From: an uncultured beta proteobacterium
GTDB lineage: Bacteria; Pseudomonadota; Gammaproteobacteria; Burkholderiales; Burkholderiaceae
NCBI GenBank assembly: GCA_903892315.1
Contig: CAITHY010000134.1
Span: 1-11,361 of the forward strand
Length of the DNA stretch: 11,361 bases
Direction of reading: 5' to 3'
The translations under genes and the position numbers were made by a program. Position 1 is the stretch's first letter; every line of letters begins with the position of its first letter. The notes beneath the pieces are model-generated. The model searched no databases. It saw only the letters and a program-made list of their open reading frames with translations, and was not told the origin of the DNA. This document shows, in pieces, positions 6,531 through 11,361 of the stretch.

Positions 6531-7310
6531 ATGACTACCAGCTCCTCCCTGCCCCGCTTAGATCTACAGATAGATGGGAATGTGGCACAGGTGACCTTTA
6601 ACAACCCCGCCGCACGTAATGCGCTTACCTGGTCGATGTATGAAGCGCTTCAAAGGATTTGCGACTCCTTAGCCAGGAATCCTGAAATTCGAGCGGTCAT
6701 TTTTCGAGGGACAGAAGATAAAGCGTTTGTCTCTGGAAGCGATATTCAACAGTTTATTGACCTCAAAGAGAATGAGGCATATGAAGTTGCAGTGGATTCT
6801 ATTTTCTCCTCGCTGCAACAACTACCCATGCCGACTATTGCCATGATTGAAGGTCTGGCTGTAGGCAGCGGTTTATTGATGGCAACTTTCTGCGACTTTC
6901 GTATCTCAACGCCGGATGCACGTTTTGGCATACCGGTAGCAAAGACTTTGGGAAATTGTTTATCACCCAGTAATTTATCTTGGCTCGCAGCACATCTTGG
7001 TGTTCCGACAGTCAAAAGGATGCTGCTAACTGCAGAACTCATTAAGGCACCTGAATTATTGGCATCAGGCTACTTGTATCAAACGGCAGAATCTTCCGAG
7101 ATCGTTTCCGCAACAAATGCACTAGCGCAAAAGCTAGCTGTATTAGCGCCAATCACACAAAAAGCCAGCAAGATGACTTTGGCACGCTTGCTCCAAAGCA
7201 ATCTTCCAGACTGCACCGAGCTCATGCGAGAAACCTACAACAGTAAAGACTTTAGAGAGGGTGTAAACGCCTTCTTGGCAGGCCGTCAACCCCGGTGGAT
7301 TGGAAAATAA
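6531..7310 (+). CDS. Enoyl-CoA hydratase/isomerase (crotonase) family protein, non-canonical active site
   Basis: A 259-residue single-domain crotonase-fold protein of normal length. The family layout is clear: NNPAARNALTWSM (24-36), the first oxyanion-loop region KAFVSGSDIQQF (64-75), the second at EGLAVGSGLLMATFCDFRIS (107-126), then ARFGIPVAKTLG (130-141) and the closing DFREGVNAFLAGRQPRW. In rat mitochondrial enoyl-CoA hydratase the two catalytic glutamates lie in GGGCE and FGQPE. Here these places read GSGLL (Leu116) and FGIPV (Val136), so both acids are missing, and the usual AGADI loop is SGSDI. It probably still binds an acyl-CoA but is unlikely to be a classical hydratase. An isomerase, hydrolase or other crotonase reaction is possible, and the substrate is unknown. 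It stands alone between oppositely oriented genes. No Shine-Dalgarno precedes ATG 6531. Confidence 0.88.
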   Translation: MTTSSSLPRLDLQIDGNVAQVTFNNPAARNALTWSMYEALQRICDSLARNPEIRAVIFRGTEDKAFVSGSDIQQFIDLKENEAYEVAVDSIFSSLQQLPMPTIAMIEGLAVGSGLLMATFCDFRISTPDARFGIPVAKTLGNCLSPSNLSWLAAHLGVPTVKRMLLTAELIKAPELLASGYLYQTAESSEIVSATNALAQKLAVLAPITQKASKMTLARLLQSNLPDCTELMRETYNSKDFREGVNAFLAGRQPRWIGK

Positions 7311-7324
7311 GTAAGGCTGCTGGG

Positions 7325-8374
7325 CTAGTCCTTAGAGTTTAAAAACTCCACCACGATTTTCAAAAATTGATCGGGCACTTCAACGTGAGGTACGTGCCCC
7401 ACATTCTCAATCGGAACTAGTTTTGCATTCGGAATCGCTGCTTGTGCTTTCTTACCTAACTCCGGAAAGTTACCCAATGCCTTCACTGCCTCTGGTGGAG
7501 CAAAGCGTCGACCAAATACCGTTCGGTCTTTTTGACCAATCACCAATAGTACTGGCATCTTCAATTGCGACAAATCATTGACGACTGGTTTTTCAGCAAT
7601 CATTTGGTAAGTCAGCACCGAAGTCTGGGCATAGGCAGAATAGTCCGGACCTTTCTGAACCCGCACATAGACCTCTACAAACTTTTCATAGCTAGGTTGC
7701 CAGTTTGGAAAATAACTCTGCAGAAAGCGGCGATAGCTCGCTTCTGTTTGGGCCATTTCTAGCTTGAGCAATTCATCATTCTGCTGTGGAGGAATATCCT
7801 TAGAGTAATCCTCGAGTCCCAGAGGATTTTCTAGCACAAGCTTCTGGACAGTTTGCGGATACAGGCGGGAAAAACGAATACCCACCATACCACCCATCGA
7901 ATTGGCAATCACGGAGACCCGCTGAATGTTGAGAGATTTCAACAAAGCTTGCGTATTGGCAGCCAGATCATCAAAGTGATATGCCACGTCTGGCTTGGAA
8001 GACTTGCCAAAGCCAATCTGATCCGGGGCGATCACGCGATAGCCAGCCTTCGAAAGTCCTGCAATAGTAAATGCCCAGTAATCGCTAGAGAAATTCTTGC
8101 CATGAAATAACACCACAACCCCCTTTTGCTTACCCAGGGCGGCAACATCCATATATATCATGCTGGCTGGCTGCCCTTGCAAGGCGGTTTTAAATTCTTT
8201 GAGCGGGTATGGATAAGGCCATTGACTTAAGCGCAAATCTAAAGGGGCGGCATCAGCATAAAGACTTGCAGGCGGAGATGAAGAGGCTTTCTCAGAACTA
8301 GCGCAAGAAACCAAGAAGATTGGCGCGCTTACCACCAAAACTACTTGCAATATCTTCTTCAGAAAACTTGTCAT
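7325..8374 (-). CDS. Lipoprotein alpha/beta hydrolase
   Basis: A 349-residue alpha/beta-hydrolase-fold protein anchored outside the inner membrane. The first 24 residues are a lipoprotein signal ending LVSC (Cys24), then a Ser/Ala-rich linker. The catalytic domain runs from about residue 60: oxyanion motif HGKNFSS (91-97), APDQIGFGKSSKP (116-128), nucleophile elbow ANSMGG with Ser159, Asp283 in VIGQKDRTV, and His327 in ENVGHVPH, a complete Ser-Asp-His triad. The elbow has Ala where GxSxG has its first Gly; Ala and Asn variants are known in the meta-cleavage-hydrolase/epoxide-hydrolase-like branch. The substrate is unknown; esterase or lipase activity on an envelope or imported ester is plausible. 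It starts 21 bases after the FAH-family gene and probably shares its transcript. It converges on the crotonase gene with a 14-base gap. Confidence 0.9.
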   Translation of the reverse strand: MTSFLKKILQVVLVVSAPIFLVSCASSEKASSSPPASLYADAAPLDLRLSQWPYPYPLKEFKTALQGQPASMIYMDVAALGKQKGVVVLFHGKNFSSDYWAFTIAGLSKAGYRVIAPDQIGFGKSSKPDVAYHFDDLAANTQALLKSLNIQRVSVIANSMGGMVGIRFSRLYPQTVQKLVLENPLGLEDYSKDIPPQQNDELLKLEMAQTEASYRRFLQSYFPNWQPSYEKFVEVYVRVQKGPDYSAYAQTSVLTYQMIAEKPVVNDLSQLKMPVLLVIGQKDRTVFGRRFAPPEAVKALGNFPELGKKAQAAIPNAKLVPIENVGHVPHVEVPDQFLKIVVEFLNSKD

Positions 8375-8395
8375 GCATCCGGCCTTCAGTTGTAT

Positions 8396-9088
8396 TTAAA
8401 GAATTTTTGTTTTTAAGCTTGGTAAGCCGGCAACACTACCCTCGAGTACATCCCCTTTTTTCACTGGCCCGACTCCTGCCGGAGTACCAGAGTAAATTAA
8501 GTCGCCTGGCTCCAAGGTAAATAAGGTAGATAAATAAGCAATCGTGTCGGGAACATTCCAAATCAACTGATTGAGATCACCTTCTTGACGAACTTCACCA
8601 TTGACCAAAAGCTTTACAGCGCCATTGGCAGGATGACCACATTGACTCACTGGCGTAATCTCACCACAAGGAGCCGATTGATCAAATGCTTTACCAGTAT
8701 CCCAAGGGCGCCCCATCTTCTTGGCTTCACCCTGAAGATCGCGTCGAGTCATATCCAAGCCCACTCCATAACCATACACATGCTCTAGGGCTTTATCTGC
8801 AGCAATATTGGCACCACCTTTACCAATAGCAACTACCATTTCAATTTCATGATGAACATCCTTAGATAAACCTGGATACACCATGCCTTTACCATCGGTC
8901 ACAATCGAATTGGCAGGCTTCATAAAGAAGAATGGCGGCTCACGATCAGGATCATGACCCATCTCACGTGCATGATCAGCGTAGTTTCTACCAACGCAGT
9001 AAATACGATTTACGGCAAAGCGACGAGTGTCACCTGTTACAGGCAATGAAATCACTGCTGGTGGATCAATCACAAATGCTGAAGACAT
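8396..9088 (-). CDS. Fumarylacetoacetate hydrolase family protein, fumarylpyruvate hydrolase-like
   Basis: A cytosolic C-C bond hydrolase or related enzyme of 230 residues, the length of the short FAH family. It shows IYCVGRNYADHAREMG (29-44), PPFFFMKPA (51-59), the metal ligands Glu81 and Glu83 in HHEIEMVVAIGKGG, Asp112 in GVGLDMTRRDLQ, then GKAFDQSAP and the closing SGTPAGVGP (200-208). The DPDREPPFFF and GLDMTRRDLQ blocks resemble fumarylpyruvate hydrolases (NagK) of the gentisate pathway, which yield fumarate and pyruvate. No gentisate dioxygenase or maleylpyruvate isomerase is present here, so the exact substrate is only an inference; acylpyruvase or oxaloacetate decarboxylase activity is also seen in this family. 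It is the middle gene of a minus-strand group, 35 bases after a SemiSWEET gene and 21 bases before a hydrolase gene. Confidence 0.9.
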   Translation of the reverse strand: MSSAFVIDPPAVISLPVTGDTRRFAVNRIYCVGRNYADHAREMGHDPDREPPFFFMKPANSIVTDGKGMVYPGLSKDVHHEIEMVVAIGKGGANIAADKALEHVYGYGVGLDMTRRDLQGEAKKMGRPWDTGKAFDQSAPCGEITPVSQCGHPANGAVKLLVNGEVRQEGDLNQLIWNVPDTIAYLSTLFTLEPGDLIYSGTPAGVGPVKKGDVLEGSVAGLPSLKTKIL

Positions 9089-9093
9089 AAAAA

Positions 9094-9099
9094 CCTTTC
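9094..9099 (-). promoter_or_regulatory. Ribosome-binding site of the FAH-family gene
   Basis: GAAAGG on the minus strand lies five bases before ATG 9088. It supports that start and translation independent of the upstream gene. Confidence 0.65.
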
Positions 9100-9123
9100 T
9101 AGAAATTTTAATGAATGAGGGGT

Positions 9124-9405
9124 TTATTTCTGATGATTTGAAGTATGACGCAATTTCAACCAGAGGATGCTAAGCGCCAAGGCAAAGGTTAGGGCATTGG
9201 CCAAAATCAGGGGCCACTTTTCAATAATGAGGCCATACACCAGCCACAAACCCACTCCCGCAGTAAATAAGGAATACATCCCCAAGGAAATACCTGAAAG
9301 GTCTCTGCTACGCCAGGACTGAATTGCCTGGGGTAAAAAGGCAATAGTCGTCAAGAATGCAGCGCAATATCCGATAATCTCTATTTGATGGGGCTCTAGG
9401 TACAT
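9124..9405 (-). CDS. SemiSWEET-type sugar transporter (PQ-loop family)
   Basis: A 93-residue membrane protein with three helices (about 8-28, 41-60 and 64-84), which is one SWEET triple-helix bundle; bacterial SemiSWEETs of this size act as dimers to let sugars cross the inner membrane. Helix 1 carries the signature TTIAFLPQAIQSW with Pro25-Gln26. It is followed by the basic/acidic turn RSRDLSGIS, the pattern YSLFTAGVGLWLVYG with Trp54, and WPLILANALT with Asn70; Trp and Asn at such places line the sugar pocket in characterised SemiSWEETs. It is the first gene of a minus-strand group with the FAH-family and alpha/beta hydrolase genes. The substrate is not known, and the pairing with hydrolases might point to a non-sugar small molecule. 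An out-of-frame ATG at 9413 stops after five codons. Confidence 0.9.
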   Translation of the reverse strand: MYLEPHQIEIIGYCAAFLTTIAFLPQAIQSWRSRDLSGISLGMYSLFTAGVGLWLVYGLIIEKWPLILANALTFALALSILWLKLRHTSNHQK

Positions 9406-9511
9406 TGCTTCATTGTAATAAGGGAAATTTGCAGTTCATTGACGCAGCGCATGAATTTTGAATCTGTAGATAATAGAAAATCGTCATTCAACCCACTATT
9501 AAAAATACAAC
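9406..9511. other. Divergent intergenic region, SemiSWEET and Bug genes
   Basis: A 106-base gap between opposite genes that should hold promoters for both. TTGACG at 9439-9444 and GATAAT at 9469-9474 on the plus strand are 24 bases apart, too far for one promoter. The second alone is a fair -10 candidate for the Bug gene. No operator-like palindrome was noticed. Confidence 0.35.
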
Positions 9512-10513
9512 ATGAGACAACGTCTAATTCGAGGTCTTGGCCTACTGCTTTGCAGCAGCCTGATCACTGCTCCACTGCTGGCGCAAACTAATAACCCTGC
9601 AATTAAGAACTATCCCGACAAGCCTATTAAGCTCATCATTCCGTACCCGCCAGGGGGTGCCACTGATGTTATTGGGCGCATCATGGCACAAGAACTCTCC
9701 AAGTCTCTAAACCAGCAAGTTATTCCTGACAATCGTGCAGGTGATAGTGGCAATATTGGCGCCGACATGGTTGCCAAGTCCCCTGCGGATGGCTATACAT
9801 TACTAATGGGAGCCCTAACATCCCATTCTATCAATGCAAATCTCGATAAAGATAGGATTAGATACAACCTTGAAAAAGATTTCACACCAGTTGATGTGGT
9901 GGGCGTGGTACCCCTGGTGTTTGTAGTGAATCCTTCAGTCCCCGTCAAGAATATGAAAGAATTTATTGCCTATGCAAAAGCTAATCCAGGCAAACTCACA
10001 TTCGCCTCCTCTGGAGCTGGAGCCCCGCAACGTCTTGCAATGGAGATGCTTCGCTATCAATTAGGCTTAGATCTCTTGCATGTGCCTTATAAAGGTAGCG
10101 GTCCCGCTATGACCGATTTAGTGGGCGGACAAGTGCTGACGATGTCTGAGACAGTTCCTGCCGCTCTGCAATTTATTCAAGCAGGTCAGTTAAGGCCTTT
10201 GGCTGTGACAACTGCAAAGCGTATTAGTCAATTACCGGATGTACCAACCGTGACTGAAGCTACTGGACTCCCTAACTTTGATGTAGTCAGCATGTTTGGT
10301 ATTTTGGCTCCAGCAGGAACGCCTAAGCCGATCATCGATAAACTCAGCGCAAATATTAAAGTTATTTTGCAGCGCCCTGAAGTGCAAGAACGTATGTTGG
10401 CAGCAGGTGTCTATGCGAACTATCTCTCGCCTGCAGATTCGAGCAAACGCATTTCAAGGGAAATGACTATGTGGAGCAAGGTCATTAAAGACGCGAACAT
10501 CAAAGCAGATTGA
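9512..10513 (+). CDS. Bug/TctC-family tripartite tricarboxylate transporter substrate-binding protein (second copy)
   Basis: A periplasmic solute receptor of 333 residues. A Sec signal peptide covers about residues 1-24 (RLIRGLGLLLCSSLITAPLLA then QT); Cys14 does not fit a lipobox because Leu precedes it. The family blocks are complete: YPDKPIKLIIPYPPGGATD, with the ligand-loop Asp, then NRAGDSGNIGADMVAKSPADGYTLL, LLHVPYKGSGPA, and ILAPAGTPKPIIDKL. It differs from the Bug protein at 4681-5679 through most of the ligand loops (PPGGATD against TPGGAPD, SHSINANL against IHAINGAL), so the two probably bind different carboxylates. It is flanked by a divergent SemiSWEET gene and a downstream hairpin, so it appears monocistronic. 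No TctA/TctB is nearby. No clear Shine-Dalgarno precedes ATG 9512, though the signal peptide makes this start convincing. Confidence 0.93.
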   Translation: MRQRLIRGLGLLLCSSLITAPLLAQTNNPAIKNYPDKPIKLIIPYPPGGATDVIGRIMAQELSKSLNQQVIPDNRAGDSGNIGADMVAKSPADGYTLLMGALTSHSINANLDKDRIRYNLEKDFTPVDVVGVVPLVFVVNPSVPVKNMKEFIAYAKANPGKLTFASSGAGAPQRLAMEMLRYQLGLDLLHVPYKGSGPAMTDLVGGQVLTMSETVPAALQFIQAGQLRPLAVTTAKRISQLPDVPTVTEATGLPNFDVVSMFGILAPAGTPKPIIDKLSANIKVILQRPEVQERMLAAGVYANYLSPADSSKRISREMTMWSKVIKDANIKAD

Positions 10514-10537
10514 GCATCCACCACTCCCAAATAGGAT

Positions 10538-10560
10538 CAGGGGTTTCTTTGAGACCCCTG
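10538..10560 (+). terminator. Hairpin terminator after the second Bug gene
   Basis: CAGGGGTTTC (10538-10547) pairs with GAGACCCCTG (10551-10560) with one G-T wobble and a 3-base loop. It begins 24 bases after the stop codon. The following GTTGCTTAATC is only moderately T-rich, so termination may be partial. Confidence 0.6.
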
Positions 10561-10770
10561 GTTGCTTAATCAGCTTACCTCAATCATTTCGGATTCTTTC
10601 CTAGCGGTGACCTGATGCATTTTGGGATGCAATAAAAATGCTGCAACTGCAGCAAAAATTCTCAAGCACGGGTCAAAATGAACTTGAATCTCCCTGACTC
10701 ACAAAGCTCGGTTTTTAAACCTTGAAATCATATAAACTCATCTCACTAATATTTAGCAATTACTAAAACT
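10561..10770. other. AT-rich intergenic region before the DUF6644-like gene
   Basis: No convincing gene is seen; the longest ATG frame at about 10638 gives only 19 codons. A short stem TGCTGC/GCAGCA (10639-10654) is followed by five Ts on the minus strand, so it would act as a weak terminator for antisense transcripts. GATGCA occurs twice near 10615-10630. The last 50 bases are AT-rich (CATATAAAC, TAATATTTAG) and probably hold the promoter of the next gene, but no good -35/-10 pair could be assigned. Confidence 0.4.
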
Positions 10771-11256
10771 ATGCAAAATTCTGCATTACTCCAATTCTGC
10801 TATTACCTGGAGAGAACTCCTCTCAATGCAGCAATACAAAATAATTTCTGGGTGGTGCCCTTTTTGCAGAGCATTCACATTCTAGCTATAGCGTCCGTTC
10901 TGATAGGCATCCTTCTGATCAATCTAAGAATCTTAGGTGTTCATGGGCAAAGTGAACCCATTGCAATCGTAATTACTCGATATCAACCATTAATCTGGCT
11001 TGCACTTCCAGTACTACTGATTACCGGCTGCATCATGATCGTAGGGGAACCCGCAAGATCTTTAACCAATCCAGCCTTTCAACTAAAAATGCTGATGTTG
11101 CTTGCGGTGATCTTCATCACCCTACTCTTTCAGAAAAAGTGGCATAACAATCACTCCTTCGCTCCAACAAATACTGCAAACCGATTGCTAGCAATTTTGT
11201 CGCTAGTTTTGTGGGTTGGTATTGTTGCTGCTGGCCGCTGGATTGCCTACGCTTAA
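10771..11256 (+). CDS. DUF6644-like four-helix membrane protein
   Basis: A 161-residue inner-membrane protein with four hydrophobic helices (about 25-50, 68-92, 104-120 and 138-158). The N-terminal part LERTPLNAAIQNNFWVVPFLQSIHILAIA, the helix-1 end ILLINLRILGVHG, and GCIMIVGEPARSLTNPAFQLKMLML match the pattern I recall for DUF6644 (related to DUF2214-type proteins). The invariant-looking His (HILAIA), the Arg in LRILG and the Lys in FQLKM lie in or near membrane helices, as in proteins that hold a cofactor or a proton path, but no function is established. It is followed after 31 bases by a gene start of similar N-terminal pattern, suggesting a tandem pair. The codon use looks like its neighbours. 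The start ATG 10771 has no clear Shine-Dalgarno. Confidence 0.75.
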   Translation: MQNSALLQFCYYLERTPLNAAIQNNFWVVPFLQSIHILAIASVLIGILLINLRILGVHGQSEPIAIVITRYQPLIWLALPVLLITGCIMIVGEPARSLTNPAFQLKMLMLLAVIFITLLFQKKWHNNHSFAPTNTANRLLAILSLVLWVGIVAAGRWIAYA

Positions 11257-11287
11257 TCAAAAATTCATAATAATTTATTACAAAGAT

Positions 11288-11361
11288 ATGAACGACATTC
11301 TGATTTTCATTTACAGCAATCCTCTAGCGCAAACGATTCGCGAAAATGAATTTTTGTTTCC
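11288..11361 (+). CDS. Partial start of a probable DUF6644-like paralogue
   Basis: An open frame begins at ATG 11288 and runs to the window end, giving 24 complete codons (MNDILIFIYSNPLAQTIREN, then EFLF). Its NPLAQTIREN resembles TPLNAAIQNN of the preceding protein, with hydrophobic residues before it and a following Pro-like position, so it looks like a second member of the same family in tandem. AAAG four bases before the ATG is a weak ribosome-binding site. The gap from the previous stop is 31 bases. The rest of the gene is outside the window, so the call is provisional. Confidence 0.55.
   Translation, partial: MNDILIFIYSNPLAQTIRENEFLF

Noticed and set aside
6746..7042. Minus-strand 98-codon frame inside the crotonase gene
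   Set aside because: The plus-strand gene has full family motifs; this frame shows no recognisable motif and no start signal.
7853..8110. Plus-strand 85-codon frame opposite the alpha/beta hydrolase
   Set aside because: It is antisense to the catalytic Ser region of a clear gene and has no family features.
9439..9474. TTGACG and GATAAT as one promoter for the second Bug gene
   Set aside because: The boxes are 24 bases apart, well beyond the 16-18 spacing of a sigma70-type promoter.
10639..10654. Stem TGCTGC/GCAGCA as a terminator of the second Bug gene
   Set aside because: On the plus strand it is followed by As, not Ts. Its T run is on the minus strand, where no gene reads into it within the window.
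1..11361. CRISPR array, insertion sequence, tRNA, defence or phage genes
   Set aside because: No regular repeat-spacer pattern, inverted-repeat-bounded transposase, cloverleaf or nuclease/toxin-type gene was seen; the content looks like ordinary chromosomal housekeeping and transport genes.

Overview
The window looks like chromosomal DNA of a betaproteobacterium of the Burkholderiales with moderate GC, most like the Polynucleobacter/Burkholderiaceae group. This is inferred from gene content: a zinc-free type B ribosomal protein L31, two Bug/TctC-type solute-binding proteins, a FAH-family enzyme very like fumarylpyruvate hydrolases, and a DsbB variant paired with a DUF5993-type small membrane protein. 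No rRNA, tRNA, CRISPR array, insertion sequence or phage gene was seen. Gene density is high and the genes look native.

Layout. (1) 42-3592, plus strand: rpmE2 ends in a clear intrinsic terminator. A GT-C/ArnT-like membrane glycosyltransferase follows at once and is translationally coupled to a MATE-family transporter that starts on GTG. (2) 3612-4550, minus strand: two small secreted envelope proteins, a Gly/Tyr/Pro-rich protein with a C-terminal Cys motif and a glycine-zipper lipoprotein. Ribosome-binding sites place both starts inside the longest open frames. (3) 4681-6443, minus strand: a 52-residue DUF5993-like membrane protein abuts dsbB (TAA then TTG with no gap). A hairpin follows dsbB, then the first Bug solute-binding protein. 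(4) 6531-7310, plus strand: a crotonase-fold protein lacking both catalytic glutamates of classical enoyl-CoA hydratase. (5) 7325-9405, minus strand: a likely operon in the order SemiSWEET sugar transporter, FAH-family hydrolase, lipoprotein alpha/beta hydrolase. (6) 9512-11361, plus strand: a second Bug solute-binding protein, a 257-bp gap with a hairpin, a DUF6644-like four-helix membrane protein, and the start of what looks like a tandem paralogue, cut by the window edge.

How the genes fit together. Much of the window serves the cell envelope: membrane glycosylation or flipping, export, disulfide formation, lipoproteins and periplasmic solute capture. The two Bug proteins have no TctA/TctB membrane partners here, so they are orphan receptors, as is common in this group. 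No complete new defence or mobile system is visible. The most unusual points are the DsbB whose second cysteine pair has moved to the C-terminus together with its coupled mini-protein, the crotonase without catalytic acids, and the tandem DUF6644-like pair. Family calls rest on reading motifs by eye; no database search was run.
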